46,083 nucleotides of DNA from Paludibacteraceae bacterium (GTDB lineage Bacteria > Bacteroidota > Bacteroidia > Bacteroidales > Paludibacteraceae): assembly GCA_905233255.1 (NCBI GenBank), contig CAJOCN010000024.1:1-46083 (forward strand), read 5' to 3'. Position 1 is the stretch's first letter, and each line of letters begins with the position of its first letter. The translations under genes were made by a program, and so were the position numbers. The notes under the pieces were generated by a model that saw only the letters and a list, made by a program, of their open reading frames with translations, had not been told where the DNA came from and did not search any database. Shown one piece after another: positions 27,299 to 37,562 of the stretch.

Positions 27299-28903
27299 AT
27301 GAAAGAGTTAGATTTAACTAAGTATGGTATCAAGGGCGCAACCGTAATTGCGCACAACCCGTCGTACGAGTATTTGTTTGCAGAGGAGACCAAGCCGGAG
27401 CTGACCGGTTATGACAAAGGCCAGCTGACCGAGCTGGGTGCTGTAAACGTAATGACCGGTATCTACACCGGCCGTTCTCCCAAGGACAAATACATCGTTG
27501 ACGACGCACAGAGCCACAACAACGTATGGTGGACCACCGAGGGTTACAAGAACGACAACCACCCGATGTCCGAGGACGTTTGGGCAAAAGTAAAAGAGCT
27601 GGCTATCAAGGAGCTGAGCAACAAGAACCTGTACGTAGTAGATGCATTCTGCGGCGCAAACAAAGAGACCCGTCTGGCTGTCCGTTTCATCGTAGAGGTA
27701 GCATGGCAGGCTCACTTCGTAAAGAACATGTTCATCCAGCCGACCGAAGAGGAGTTGGAGAACTTCGAGCCGAACTTCGTCATCTACAACGCTTCGAAAG
27801 CGAAAGTAGAGAACTATAAAGAGCTGGGTCTGAACAGCGAGACCTGCGTAGCATTCAACACCACGAGCCGTGAGCAGGTGATCATCAACACCTGGTATGG
27901 CGGCGAGATGAAGAAAGGTATGTTCTCGATGCAGAACTACTACCTGCCGCTCCGTGGCATCGCTTCGATGCACTGCTCGGCTAACACCGACATGGAGGGC
28001 AAGAACACCGCTATCTTCTTCGGTCTGTCCGGTACCGGTAAGACCACTCTGAGTACCGACCCGAAACGTCTGTTGATTGGTGACGACGAGCACGGATGGG
28101 ACGACGAGGGCGTATTCAACCTCGAAGGCGGTTGCTATGCCAAGGTCATCAACCTCGACAAAGAGAGCGAGCCGGACATCTACAACGCTATCCGCCGCAA
28201 TGCGCTGCTGGAGAACGTAACGGTTGACGAGAACGGCAAGATCGATTTCGCAGACAAGAGCGTGACCGAGAACACCCGTGTAAGCTATCCAATCAACCAC
28301 ATCGAGAAGATCGTTAAGCCGATCTCTGCAGGTCCGGCAGCCAAGAACGTGATCTTCCTTTCTGCTGACGCCTTCGGCGTACTGCCTCCTGTATCGATCC
28401 TGACTCCGGAGCAGACCAAGTACTACTTCCTGAGTGGTTTCACCGCTAAGCTGGCAGGAACCGAGCGCGGTATCACCGAGCCTACTCCGACCTTCTCCGC
28501 TTGCTTCGGACAGGCGTTCCTGGAGCTCCACCCGACCAAATATGCAGAGGAGCTGGTTAAGAAAATGGAGAAGAGTGGTGCTAAGGCATACCTCGTTAAC
28601 ACCGGTTGGAACGGAACGGGCAAACGTATCTCTATCCGCGACACCCGTGGTATCATCGATGCTATCCTCGGTGGCGACATCCTCACCGCTCCGACGAAGA
28701 AGATCCCGTTCTTCAACTTCGAGGTACCGACCGCACTGCCGGGCGTAGATCCTGCTATCCTCGATCCGCGTGATACGTACAAAGATGCTGCTGAGTGGGA
28801 GGTTAAAGCTAAAGACCTGGCTGCCCGCTTCATCAAAAACTTCGACAAATATACGACCAACGAAGCCGGAAAAGCCCTGGTTGCTGCCGGTCCGCAGTTG
28901 TAA
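27299..28903 (+). CDS. pckA: Phosphoenolpyruvate carboxykinase (ATP)
   Basis: It interconverts oxaloacetate + ATP and PEP + CO2 + ADP. In fermentative Bacteroidales it often runs toward oxaloacetate to feed succinate formation. The 534-residue product has the phosphate loop [11 protein letters not shown] (about 241-251), [22 protein letters not shown], and the C-terminal NTGWNGTG and RISIRDTR blocks. ATG 27299 starts at [10 protein letters not shown]; the longer frame from 27242 lies in the 5' UTR. Codon use is strongly biased, consistent with high expression. Confidence 0.97.
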   Translation: MKELDLTKYGIKGATVIAHNPSYEYLFAEETKPELTGYDKGQLTELGAVNVMTGIYTGRSPKDKYIVDDAQSHNNVWWTTEGYKNDNHPMSEDVWAKVKELAIKELSNKNLYVVDAFCGANKETRLAVRFIVEVAWQAHFVKNMFIQPTEEELENFEPNFVIYNASKAKVENYKELGLNSETCVAFNTTSREQVIINTWYGGEMKKGMFSMQNYYLPLRGIASMHCSANTDMEGKNTAIFFGLSGTGKTTLSTDPKRLLIGDDEHGWDDEGVFNLEGGCYAKVINLDKESEPDIYNAIRRNALLENVTVDENGKIDFADKSVTENTRVSYPINHIEKIVKPISAGPAAKNVIFLSADAFGVLPPVSILTPEQTKYYFLSGFTAKLAGTERGITEPTPTFSACFGQAFLELHPTKYAEELVKKMEKSGAKAYLVNTGWNGTGKRISIRDTRGIIDAILGGDILTAPTKKIPFFNFEVPTALPGVDPAILDPRDTYKDAAEWEVKAKDLAARFIKNFDKYTTNEAGKALVAAGPQL

Positions 28904-28932
28904 TAACAGCTACATAACAACACAACACTATT

Positions 28933-31900
28933 ATGCAAAACAAAGGACTTGTTAGAATCTTGGCGGTGTGCCTTGCGTTGGTATGCGCCTTCTACCTGTC
29001 GTTCTCGCTGGTTACGAGTCATTATGACAAGAAAGCCAAAGACTATGCAGCGGGCGACGCCGTGAAAGAGTACCAGTATCTGGACTCTATCGCTACCAAG
29101 AAAGTATGGTTTGGGTACACCCTGAAAGAGTGCCGTGAGAAAGAGATCAACTTAGGTCTGGACCTCAAGGGCGGTATGAACGTGACGATGGAAGTGTCCG
29201 TTCCCGACATCCTTGACGCCCTCTCCGGTCACAACGAGACGCCGAACTACAAACAGGCTCTGGCTCTCGCTAAACAGAAACAGAAATCAAGCGGTGCGGA
29301 TTTCGTCACCCTCTTCATCGAGTCATATAAAGAGGTCGATCCGGAAGGCCAGCTGGCATCCATCTTCTCGACCTTCGAGCTCAAGGACAAGATTACTCTG
29401 ACCTCAACGAACGCAGAGGTAGAGAAAGTGATCCGCGAGGAGGTTGACGGCGCTATCCAGAACTCGTTCAACGTACTGCGTACCCGTATTGACCGTTTCG
29501 GCGTTGTTCAACCGAACATCCAGAAACTGTCGCAGCCGGGTCGTATCCTGATCGAGTTGCCGGGTATCAAAGAGCCGGAGCGTGTACGTAAACTGCTCCA
29601 AGGATCGGCCAACCTGGAGTTCTGGGAGACCTACGAGGCTTCCGAACTGCTGCCGATGCTGGCTCAGATCAACCGCGAGTATGCCGCTACTGCTCCTCAG
29701 GCAGAAGAGGTAAAAGCCGAGGCTCCGAAAGCAGAGGCCGGTTTAGAACCGGAGCAAGCAAACCATGCGGATAGTGACGAGCTCGCAGCTCTGGTGGACA
29801 GTTTGGGTGCTGACAGCGCCGCGTTAGCAGCTGACCAGGAGGCTCAGATAGCAGAGTACAAGCGTACCAACCCGCTTTTCGCTATCCTCAATCCGTCCAT
29901 CAACCAGGCCGGTCAGGCTTACCGCGGTCCGGTCATCGGTACGGTACACTACACCGATACCGCCAAGGTCAACGCTATGCTGAACTCGCAGATCGCCAAA
30001 GCCGTTCTGCCGCGTGACGCACGTTTCTACTGGACCGTTAAGGCGATTGATGAGGCGAACGCTTACTACCAGCTCGTAGCGCTGAAAGCACAGCGTGACG
30101 GACGCGCTTCGCTCGAAGGCGACGTGATCACCGACGCCCGCGCAGACTTCTCGCAGGTCAGCGCTTATGCGAACGTATCGATGTCCATGAACGCCGAGGG
30201 TGCCAAGACCTGGCAGCGTCTGACCAAGGATAATATCGGTAAATCGGTAGCTATCGTACTCGATGGCTTTGTATATTCCTTCCCGACCGTACAGAGCGAG
30301 ATCGCAGGCGGTAACAGCCAGATCACCGGTAACTTCACGGTAGAAGAGGCGAAAGACTTGGCTAACACCCTTAAATCCGGTAAGATGCCGGCTCCTGCCC
30401 GCATCATCGAGGAGAGTGTGGTTGGTCCGTCTCTGGGTCGTGAGGCTATCCAGTCGGGTCTCTGGTCCTTCGTACTGGGCTTCTGCCTGATCCTGATCTA
30501 CATGATCTTCTACTACGGTTGGATCCCGGGTCTGATTGCCGACGCAGCACTCGTCTGCAACGTCTTCCTGCTGGTAGGTATTCTGGCTTCGTTCAGCGCT
30601 GTACTGACCCTGCCGGGTATCGCAGGTATCGTGTTGACGATGGGTTGTGCCGTCGATGGTAACGTGCTGATTTACGAGCGTATCCGTGAGGAGCTCCGTG
30701 GCGGCAAGGGTATGCGCAAAGCTATCACCGACGGTTTCAAGGGTGCTATCACCGCCATCGTGGATGCCAACGTGACCTCGTTCCTGACGGGTGCCATCCT
30801 GGCTATCTTCGGTACCGGTCCTATTAAGGGCTTCGCCGTTACCTACATGATCGGTATTGTATCGTCCTTCCTGACGGCTGTGTTCATCACCCGTCTGTTG
30901 CTCGAGGACTATGCAAACCGCGAGGGTGCCAAGGAACTCAGCTTCACCACCAGCCTGATGAAGAACTTCCTGCAGAACGTACATTTCGATTTCGTCAATG
31001 CACGCAAATGGGCTTACTGCCTGTCCGGCGCACTGGTGATCTTCGCTATCCTCGGTCTGGAGCCGCATATCTTCGGTAAACTGAACCTCGGTATCGACTT
31101 CTCCGGTGGACGTAACTACGTGGTCCGTTTCGACCGCAATATCAACACTCAGGATGTACGTGAGAGTCTGGACAAGACCTTCTCCGCTACGCTGGAGGAC
31201 GGCGAGCTCTTCTCGCTCAACGTCATCACCTACGGTAACGACGCTAACCAGGTACGTATCTCCACCAACTACCGTATCCACGAGGACAACGCCGAGGCGG
31301 ACGAATATATCGAGGGTCTGCTCTACGAGGGCTGCAAACCGTTCCTGGGCGAGGATATCACCTTCGAGGACTTCCACTCAACGGAGTCGAACGCCAACGT
31401 AGGTATTATGTCCAGCCAGAAGGTAGGTCCGGCTATTGCCGATGATATCACCACCAGCGCTGTTTGGGCTGTGCTCGCTGCACTCGTTGTGATCTTCCTC
31501 TATATCCTCCTCCGTTTCCGCAACTTCGCTTACTCGGTAGGCGCATTGGTAGCCCTGGCTCACGATACCGTGATTATCCTCGGCCTCTATGCTATCCTGT
31601 GGAAGATCATGCCTTTCTCCATGGAGATTGACCAGGCATTCATCGCGGCTATCCTGACCGTTATCGGTTATTCGATCAACGATACCGTGGTTATCTTCGA
31701 CCGCGTTCGTGAGTACAACACTCTTTATCCGAAACGCGAGAAGAAAGTCAATATCAATGACGCGTTGAACAATACGCTGAGCCGTACGTTCTCGACCTCC
31801 ATGTCCACGTTCGTGGTATTGCTGGCGATCTTCGTATTCGGTGGTGAGACCATCCAGGGCTTCGTATTCGCACTCCTCATGGGTGTAATCGTTGGTACAT

Positions 31901-31992
31901 GGTCGTCCCTGTTCATCGCTTCGCCGATTGCTTATGACATCCAGATGGCACAGGCTCGTCGCGCGGAGAAGAAAGCCGCTGAGAAAAAGTAA
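28933..31992 (+). CDS. secDF: Fused protein translocase subunit SecDF
   Basis: A 1019-residue inner-membrane protein that uses the proton gradient to help Sec-dependent export. The SecD half has [44 protein letters not shown] and [16 protein letters not shown]. The SecF half has [16 protein letters not shown] and [17 protein letters not shown]. About 12 transmembrane helices are expected. A charged Ala/Glu-rich stretch (about 255-305) interrupts the periplasmic region. The fusion is normal for Bacteroidota. Its stop overlaps the clpX start by one base (TAATG). Confidence 0.97.
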   Translation: MQNKGLVRILAVCLALVCAFYLSFSLVTSHYDKKAKDYAAGDAVKEYQYLDSIATKKVWFGYTLKECREKEINLGLDLKGGMNVTMEVSVPDILDALSGHNETPNYKQALALAKQKQKSSGADFVTLFIESYKEVDPEGQLASIFSTFELKDKITLTSTNAEVEKVIREEVDGAIQNSFNVLRTRIDRFGVVQPNIQKLSQPGRILIELPGIKEPERVRKLLQGSANLEFWETYEASELLPMLAQINREYAATAPQAEEVKAEAPKAEAGLEPEQANHADSDELAALVDSLGADSAALAADQEAQIAEYKRTNPLFAILNPSINQAGQAYRGPVIGTVHYTDTAKVNAMLNSQIAKAVLPRDARFYWTVKAIDEANAYYQLVALKAQRDGRASLEGDVITDARADFSQVSAYANVSMSMNAEGAKTWQRLTKDNIGKSVAIVLDGFVYSFPTVQSEIAGGNSQITGNFTVEEAKDLANTLKSGKMPAPARIIEESVVGPSLGREAIQSGLWSFVLGFCLILIYMIFYYGWIPGLIADAALVCNVFLLVGILASFSAVLTLPGIAGIVLTMGCAVDGNVLIYERIREELRGGKGMRKAITDGFKGAITAIVDANVTSFLTGAILAIFGTGPIKGFAVTYMIGIVSSFLTAVFITRLLLEDYANREGAKELSFTTSLMKNFLQNVHFDFVNARKWAYCLSGALVIFAILGLEPHIFGKLNLGIDFSGGRNYVVRFDRNINTQDVRESLDKTFSATLEDGELFSLNVITYGNDANQVRISTNYRIHEDNAEADEYIEGLLYEGCKPFLGEDITFEDFHSTESNANVGIMSSQKVGPAIADDITTSAVWAVLAALVVIFLYILLRFRNFAYSVGALVALAHDTVIILGLYAILWKIMPFSMEIDQAFIAAILTVIGYSINDTVVIFDRVREYNTLYPKREKKVNINDALNNTLSRTFSTSMSTFVVLLAIFVFGGETIQGFVFALLMGVIVGTWSSLFIASPIAYDIQMAQARRAEKKAAEKK

Positions 31993-33242
31993 TGGCAAGA
32001 AAACAACCACAGCAAGATGTTTGTAGTTTCTGCGGTCGTCCCATGCCGGAGATGTTCTCCGGCTTGGGCGACGCGCTGATCTGCAGCGATTGTATCGAGA
32101 ACGGGCACCGGATTATTTCCTCCCGTCCTAAATCGCAGAGCCTCAATAGCGAGGAACTGAGTATGCAGACACTGCCTACGCCGCAGAAGATTAACGATTT
32201 CCTGAATCAATATGTCATCGGCCAGGAGGAGGCTAAACGCTTCCTCTCGGTCGCTGTTTACAATCACTACAAACGTATTCTGCAGCAGAACGATACCGAC
32301 GATGTAGAGATTGAGAAGAGCAATATTCTTCTCGTTGGCTCAACCGGTACCGGCAAGACCCTGCTGGCGCGCACGATTGCCAAGATGCTACAGGTTCCTT
32401 TTGCTATCGCGGATGCTACCTCGTTGACCGAGGCTGGCTATGTAGGAGAAGATGTAGAGAATATCCTCGTTCGTCTCTTGCAGGACTCCGGATACGATGT
32501 GCAGAAGGCCGAGAGAGGTATCGTTTTCATCGATGAGATCGACAAAATCGCGCGGAAGAGCGAGAATATGTCCATCACTCGCGATGTGAGCGGAGAGGGC
32601 GTACAGCAAGGTCTGTTGAAGATGCTGGAGGGCTCTATCGTCAATGTGCCCCCTCAGGGCGGACGCAAACATCCCGACCAAGAGCTTATTCATGTCGATA
32701 CCAAGAACATTCTCTTCATCTGCGGAGGGGCATTCGATGGTATCGAGCGTAAGATAGCCCAACGCATGCATACGCAGGTCATCGGATTTGATGCGCAGCA
32801 GGAAACGGAGCATATAGACCGGGAGAACATCCTTCAATACATCGCTCCGCAGGACCTCAAGGCGTTCGGTCTTATCCCTGAGATCATCGGCCGTCTGCCG
32901 GTACTGACCTACCTCAAGCCGCTGGATCGAAAGGCACTCAGAAACATCCTCACAGAGCCTAAAAACGCCCTCACCAAGCAGTATAAGAAACTGCTGATGA
33001 TGGATAACGTGAAGCTTAACTTCGATGACAACGCGCTGGATTACATCGTGGATAAGGCGATTGAGTACAAACTCGGCGCACGAGGACTGCGCGGACTCAT
33101 GGAGACGGTTATGACCGACCTCATGTTCGAACTGCCGAACCATAAGCAGGTAGGCAAACAGCAATCCTTCACCGTCACACGCGAGTATGCGCGGGAGAAA
33201 CTGGAGAAAGCCGATTACGTACGCCTCAAACAAGCTATGTAA
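31992..33242 (+). CDS. clpX: ATP-dependent Clp protease ATP-binding subunit ClpX
   Basis: An AAA+ unfoldase that feeds substrates to ClpP. The 416-residue product has an N-terminal zinc-binding domain (C11, C14, C31, C34), Walker [12 protein letters not shown] (about 115-125), Walker [12 protein letters not shown], and the pore and RKH loops (GRKHPDQE). No clpP is adjacent. The one-base overlap with secDF implies translational coupling. Ends at a bidirectional terminator. Confidence 0.97.
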   Translation: MARKQPQQDVCSFCGRPMPEMFSGLGDALICSDCIENGHRIISSRPKSQSLNSEELSMQTLPTPQKINDFLNQYVIGQEEAKRFLSVAVYNHYKRILQQNDTDDVEIEKSNILLVGSTGTGKTLLARTIAKMLQVPFAIADATSLTEAGYVGEDVENILVRLLQDSGYDVQKAERGIVFIDEIDKIARKSENMSITRDVSGEGVQQGLLKMLEGSIVNVPPQGGRKHPDQELIHVDTKNILFICGGAFDGIERKIAQRMHTQVIGFDAQQETEHIDRENILQYIAPQDLKAFGLIPEIIGRLPVLTYLKPLDRKALRNILTEPKNALTKQYKKLLMMDNVKLNFDDNALDYIVDKAIEYKLGARGLRGLMETVMTDLMFELPNHKQVGKQQSFTVTREYAREKLEKADYVRLKQAM

Positions 33243-33261
33243 CAAAGGGAATAAAATGTAT

Positions 33262-33295
33262 TAATAAACGCGACTCAAATGAGCCGCGTTTATTA
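33262..33295. terminator. Bidirectional terminator between clpX and the DUF4270 gene
   Basis: An 11-bp perfect stem (33262-33272 with 33285-33295) plus an inner CTC/GAG pair and AAAT loop. It lies between two convergent genes and is A/T-rich at its base on both sides. Confidence 0.75.
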
Positions 33296-34702
33296 TTAGA
33301 AGCCGCTATATACAATCTCCAATTGCATTCCGTTCTTGGCGGAACGGATCTTGGTAGCGGACATGGTTTGTTCCTGCCGGACAGATGACACGGCGCCGGT
33401 AGTGGAGCCGGCTACGGTCTCTATGCTCACCGGCACTAACAGCATATTCAGGATGGTATCTCCGAACTCCGTTCGCTGACGAAGTTCTCTCGTCAGGAAA
33501 TCGGACATGTCATAGTCGTAGTAATAGATGTTGTTTCCCGCGGAATCAACGCCCTGCGTCAGTTGTCCTAAGAGAGCGCAGGTATCTGTCGGGAGCTCGC
33601 GGAAAACGAAGAAACGAGGCATACTCTCCTCGCGAATAAGCAACATGTGGCTCGCGGGAGCCAACCAACCGCCCTTACTGCTGTTATCTTGCAGAATATA
33701 GTCGTTCTCTATACGCACGCGCACTGCCGCTTTGTTCACGTACGGACGCTTCAAAAAGGTTTTCTCCTCTATCACATCGGCGATCCGCTTAATCGGAAAA
33801 CGCAAGCGCGTATATACGCCCGCGGGCGCGATTATATAATTATAGGTGTTGGAATCCTGCTGCAGGCTCTCTATCCATTCCTCTTTGTCCTGATAGTATA
33901 GATGATTGACGGTACGCACCTCCGAGTTGGCGTAGAACGCCTTCATGTCGTGAACAACGGTATCTTTGCCGGCTTTCTTATAACCCAGCCGATAATAGAC
34001 ACCCAGAGCAATGTCCGATATATTCAGCATGGTGGAGGAGCCGAACGAGGATTCGATCAGCAAGCCCTTGAATTGCTTGTTAAATTCCTCTTGGGTCGTG
34101 AACGAAGTGATGGATGCAAAGTACTGCATGAAATCATCGTTGACCTTCATCCGCAGCATCGGGATATACTTGCCGTTCTTGTCACGGATGGAGTCCAGTT
34201 TCTCGGAGGCGAGAACGATGCGATGGTTCGTCAGAATGCTCTTGTCACGCGAGCAGTAATCCTCTATATTCAGGTCGGTTGCATAAGTCTGGGAGTACTG
34301 GAAAGTCTCTTTGTCCATCATATAAGCATTGATGGCCATCGGCGAATTGGCGCTACCGGACCAACTCGAGTAATACATGAACAGACAGATGGAGTCCACC
34401 GAATCGACTGTGAAATCCGGCGGGTAGGAATAGCCCTCCGGGCATGCTAACTGAGTCAAGATAGAAGCATGAAGCAGGCCGTAATTGGTCTCCAACTCAC
34501 CCAATAAGAAAGAGTCAGCCTGCGAGATGATTGCCTCGCAACTGTCTATCTCGGAGGTGAACTTGAATGTATCGCAAAGCACGATGATCTTATCGTGATC
34601 CTCCAAGACTCCTTCCCCGATATTCGTCTCGTCGTTCTTGCAGGCGCTCCATACACATGCTATCGCAACCAACACCCCTATTAACGCAAAGCGTTTATTC
34701 AT
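33296..34702 (-). CDS. DUF4270-family lipoprotein
   Basis: 468 residues with lipobox VWSAC (Cys20). The DUF4270 pattern includes NIGEGVLEDHD near the start, SFLLGE, RLRFPIKRI and a Tyr-rich end. The family is Bacteroidota-specific, probably outer-membrane-associated, function not established. Its start overlaps the end of the glycogen-synthase-like gene by 8 bp, an arrangement often conserved in Bacteroidales together with divergent panC. Confidence 0.85.
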   Translation of the reverse strand: MNKRFALIGVLVAIACVWSACKNDETNIGEGVLEDHDKIIVLCDTFKFTSEIDSCEAIISQADSFLLGELETNYGLLHASILTQLACPEGYSYPPDFTVDSVDSICLFMYYSSWSGSANSPMAINAYMMDKETFQYSQTYATDLNIEDYCSRDKSILTNHRIVLASEKLDSIRDKNGKYIPMLRMKVNDDFMQYFASITSFTTQEEFNKQFKGLLIESSFGSSTMLNISDIALGVYYRLGYKKAGKDTVVHDMKAFYANSEVRTVNHLYYQDKEEWIESLQQDSNTYNYIIAPAGVYTRLRFPIKRIADVIEEKTFLKRPYVNKAAVRVRIENDYILQDNSSKGGWLAPASHMLLIREESMPRFFVFRELPTDTCALLGQLTQGVDSAGNNIYYYDYDMSDFLTRELRQRTEFGDTILNMLLVPVSIETVAGSTTGAVSSVRQEQTMSATKIRSAKNGMQLEIVYSGF

Positions 34703-35534
34703 CCTTTTTTTCCAATAATTTTTGGTAGAATTCCCACTGACGTTTACTTACTTCATTCAGATCTTCGGCAGCCTCAAAAGGCAGGATCGGTTTGCCTTTC
34801 GTCTCCGCGTAGTTCACCACGCGCTGGTTCACTTTCTCGCTGACATAAACGATAGCGTCCGAGTAATCGATTGCCAGCCTCATCAACTCCTCGTAGCCAA
34901 CCGGGAAACCGGCAATAGAGCGGACGTCTGTATTCGAAATGCCCTCTATACGCAGCTTGTCCGTAAACTTCGTGGAAAACGGTTTTTGGTACTCGTTATC
35001 ATCGACCATCAGGACAATCTTGGAGTGCGCAAAGAACGGCTCGTCGCCGAAGGCTTTCTTCAGATACAGCGGTGCCAAAGCACTCATCCAGCCGGAGCAT
35101 ACTATGATATCCGGCGTCCAGCGGAGCTTCTTGACGGTCTCAATCACCCCGCGCGCAAAGAAAATCACGCGGTCGTCATTGTCCGCGTACTCGACTCCTT
35201 TTTCGTCACACACACCCTTACGCCGGTGGAATAAATCGTCATTGTCGATGAAATAGATCTGGATACGGGCCGACTGAATGGAGGCAACCTTAATCAGCAG
35301 CGGATGGTCGGAGTCCTCGATTATCAGATTCATTCCGGACAAACGGATCACCTCATGCAACTGATTACGACGCTCATTGATCTCGCCGAACTTAGGCATA
35401 AATGTACGGGTCTCATAACCATGCGCCTGGAAGTACTCCGGCAACTGTCGGTTGAGCATGCGGATCGGGCTCTCTTCTGCCAGATAAGGGTATATCTCCT
35501 GGGAAATAAACAGGATTCGTTTCGGCTCTTTCAT
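34695..35534 (-). CDS. Glycogen/starch synthase-like protein, catalytic N-domain only
   Basis: 279 residues covering just the GT5 N-terminal Rossmann domain (ILFISQEIYPYLAEES, HGYETRTFMPKFGEI, DNDDRVIFFARGVIE, CSGWMSALAPLYLK). Full glycogen synthases are about 480-550 residues; the C-terminal nucleotide-sugar-binding half is missing. The shortened form recurs in Bacteroidales beside DUF4270, so it is probably a genuine family rather than a fresh truncation. Enzymatic activity is doubtful. The usual KxGG-type ADP-glucose loop is replaced by YLAEES. Confidence 0.82.
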   Translation of the reverse strand: MKEPKRILFISQEIYPYLAEESPIRMLNRQLPEYFQAHGYETRTFMPKFGEINERRNQLHEVIRLSGMNLIIEDSDHPLLIKVASIQSARIQIYFIDNDDLFHRRKGVCDEKGVEYADNDDRVIFFARGVIETVKKLRWTPDIIVCSGWMSALAPLYLKKAFGDEPFFAHSKIVLMVDDNEYQKPFSTKFTDKLRIEGISNTDVRSIAGFPVGYEELMRLAIDYSDAIVYVSEKVNQRVVNYAETKGKPILPFEAAEDLNEVSKRQWEFYQKLLEKKDE

Positions 35535-35557
35535 AAGCGTTTACACATTTTGCACTG

Positions 35558-35588
35558 CAAAATTACAAAAAAATTTTGATATATGCAA
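35558..35588 (-). promoter_or_regulatory. Promoter of the glycogen-synthase-like gene
   Basis: Minus strand TTG (35588-35586), 20 bases, TAATTTTG (35565-35558), ending 23 bases before the ATG. Overlaps the divergent panC promoter. Confidence 0.78.
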
Positions 35589-35605
35589 AAAAATCACTAA
35601 CTTTG
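35576..35605 (+). promoter_or_regulatory. Promoter of panC
   Basis: TTG 35576-35578, 19 bases, TAACTTTG 35598-35605; a 29-base gap to the ATG. It shares bases 35576-35588 with the opposing promoter. Confidence 0.78.
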
Positions 35606-35634
35606 CACGCTTTTTGGAAAAAATTACACATTTT

Positions 35635-36489
35635 ATGCAAATAATTACTACTAAAGCTGCACTTCAAGCAGCAGTCAAAGAATGTAAAGTTGCCGGGCAG
35701 ACCATTGGTCTAGTTCCTACTATGGGTGCGTTGCATGAGGGGCACGCATCCCTCGTCAAACGTGCTGTTAAGGAGAATGACATCTGTGTCGTTTCGGTCT
35801 TTGTCAACCCTACCCAGTTTAACAACAAAGAGGATCTGGCGAAATATCCGCGGAACATTGAGCGCGATGCAGAGCTCCTCTCCTCAATCGGAGCGCATTT
35901 CGTCTTCGCGCCAACACCCGAAGAGATGTATTCGGCGGAGGAGATGAATACCACTTTCTCTTTCGATTTCGCCGGATTGGATCAGGTCATGGAGGGTAAG
36001 ATGCGTCCCGGACATTTCAACGGCGTCGTACAGGTGGTCAGCCGTCTTTTCTACCTCGTACAACCGGACAAAGCGTACTTCGGCGAGAAGGATTTCCAAC
36101 AGCTCGCTATCATCCATCACATGGTGGAACGCAGCTCCATGGCAGGTACTTTCGGGGATTTGAAGATCATCGACTGCCCCATCGTACGTGAGGAGTCGGG
36201 GCTCGCGCTCTCCAGCCGCAACGAGCGACTCTCCGCGGAGGAGAAAAAGACCGCTTTGGCTATCTCCAAGACTCTTTTTGAGTCGTTGAAATGGGCAAAA
36301 TCTGAATCCGTAGCCGAAGTACAGCAGCGCGTCATCGACACCATCAACGCCGTTCCTGGCTTGGAGGTCGAGTACTACGAGATCGTCGATCAGACCACGC
36401 TCCTTCCCACCGATACCTTCGACCACGCCATCGGCTGCGTCACCGTCTATTGCGGTCCTGTCCGACTGATCGATAATATTAAGTATTGA
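35635..36489 (+). CDS. panC: Pantothenate synthetase (pantoate-beta-alanine ligase)
   Basis: The last step of pantothenate synthesis, ATP-dependent joining of pantoate and beta-alanine. The 284-residue product has PTMGALHEGHASLV (HIGH-like), FVNPTQFNNKEDL, the YFGEKDFQQ motif and VREESGLALSSRN (KMSKS-like region). ATG 35635 follows the promoter; TTG 35614 is closer to the transcription start and unlikely. Followed three bases after the stop by pdxB. Confidence 0.95.
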   Translation: MQIITTKAALQAAVKECKVAGQTIGLVPTMGALHEGHASLVKRAVKENDICVVSVFVNPTQFNNKEDLAKYPRNIERDAELLSSIGAHFVFAPTPEEMYSAEEMNTTFSFDFAGLDQVMEGKMRPGHFNGVVQVVSRLFYLVQPDKAYFGEKDFQQLAIIHHMVERSSMAGTFGDLKIIDCPIVREESGLALSSRNERLSAEEKKTALAISKTLFESLKWAKSESVAEVQQRVIDTINAVPGLEVEYYEIVDQTTLLPTDTFDHAIGCVTVYCGPVRLIDNIKY

Positions 36490-36492
36490 TAG

Positions 36493-37524
36493 TTGAAAAT
36501 CGTTTTTGATCGACATATACCCTTCCTTTCGGATGCAATGCAGGCGCATTGGTCCGAGGTCAATATTTGTCCGATGGAACCGGAGCAAATCATTGCTTCG
36601 GCGGTTCGGGATGCGGATGTGCTGATTGTGCGAACGAGAACAAAGGCCGATGCGCAACTTCTTGCGGATTCATCGGTCAAAATGGTATGCACGGCTACCA
36701 TCGGGTATGACCATATAGACACCGCATATTGCGACGCACACGGCATTCGTTGGATCTCCTGCCCGGGCTGCAACGCACAAGCCGTCTGCAATTACATCGA
36801 AGAAGCGATAGAGGAATCTTCAAATCTTCAAATCTCAAATGTCCATACCTTCAGATCGTGCCTTCAGGCAAAGAAATCTCAAATCCCAACCACTCCGGTG
36901 GTTGGCGTGGTTGGAGTCGGTCATGTAGGCTCGTTGGTGGCGGCGATGGCGGAGCGCAAAGGGATGAAAGTTCTGCTCAATGATCCACCCAAAGGAATTG
37001 GTGTTTCACTCGATGAGATTGCAAAGAATTGCGACATCATCACCTTTCATGTGCCGCTAATCACCAATCTCCAATTACCAATCACCAATCATCAATATCC
37101 CACTCACCACCTCTGCGACGAGGCGTTTCTAAAGAAATGCAAACCCTCCGCACTGATCATCAACGCAGCGCGTGGAGGCGTGGTGGATGAGCAGGCTCTG
37201 CTCCGAAGCGGACATCCGTTCATACTCGATACATGGGAGAACGAACCGCATATCGATCCGACTGTCGCGAGCATGGCTTTTCGCGCCTCCATGCACATTG
37301 CCGGCTATTCGGTAGAGGGCAAACGCAATGCCTCGCAGATGTGCCTCGATGCCATCTCTGAGGCTTTCTCCCTCCCGCGTATCGATTTATCGGAATGCCG
37401 ATATATCGACCCTTCCGGAAAACAGGCTGATTCTTTGCCCGGATGGCTCTCCCGCATCTCCGAAGCCCTCAAAGCCGCGCCCGCTTCGTTCGAGACACTA
37501 CGAAAAACCTACCCACTTCGATGA
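36493..37524 (+). CDS. pdxB: Erythronate-4-phosphate dehydrogenase (2-hydroxyacid dehydrogenase family)
   Basis: 343 residues, NAD-dependent, DXP-dependent pyridoxal-phosphate synthesis. Starts at TTG (KIVFDRHIPFL is the usual PdxB start). Rossmann motif VGVVGVGHVGSLV (about 135-147), then INAARGGVVDEQAL and DTWENEPHI. The C-terminal dimerisation part appears shortened. Three low-complexity segments interrupt it (about 36816-36845, 36868-36895, 37059-37105), made of TCTTCAAA and ATCACCAAT words and encoding SSNLQISN and ITNLQLPITNHQY. Whether the enzyme stays active with these is uncertain. The stop lies in the loop of the terminator. Confidence 0.85.
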   Translation: MKIVFDRHIPFLSDAMQAHWSEVNICPMEPEQIIASAVRDADVLIVRTRTKADAQLLADSSVKMVCTATIGYDHIDTAYCDAHGIRWISCPGCNAQAVCNYIEEAIEESSNLQISNVHTFRSCLQAKKSQIPTTPVVGVVGVGHVGSLVAAMAERKGMKVLLNDPPKGIGVSLDEIAKNCDIITFHVPLITNLQLPITNHQYPTHHLCDEAFLKKCKPSALIINAARGGVVDEQALLRSGHPFILDTWENEPHIDPTVASMAFRASMHIAGYSVEGKRNASQMCLDAISEAFSLPRIDLSECRYIDPSGKQADSLPGWLSRISEALKAAPASFETLRKTYPLR

Positions 37525-37536
37525 GGGTAGGTTTTT
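37503..37536. terminator. Bidirectional terminator at the pdxB end
   Basis: A 12-bp perfect stem (37503-37514 with 37525-37536), A-run on one side and T-run on the other. The pdxB stop codon is in the loop, so the left arm is coding. It also suits the minus-strand CoA-transferase ending at 37563. Confidence 0.9.
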
Positions 37537-37562
37537 CTTTGCTCACGTATCTTACTGCGCGG

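Noticed and set aside
27314..28531. 405-codon minus-strand frame across pckA, and a similar 517-codon frame at 29824-31377 across secDF
   Set aside because: Both mirror highly biased genes and show no start signals or recognisable domains.
34695..35534. Glycogen-synthase-like gene considered as a pseudogene
   Set aside because: Although half-length, the frame is intact, has its own promoter, and the short form beside DUF4270 recurs in Bacteroidales.
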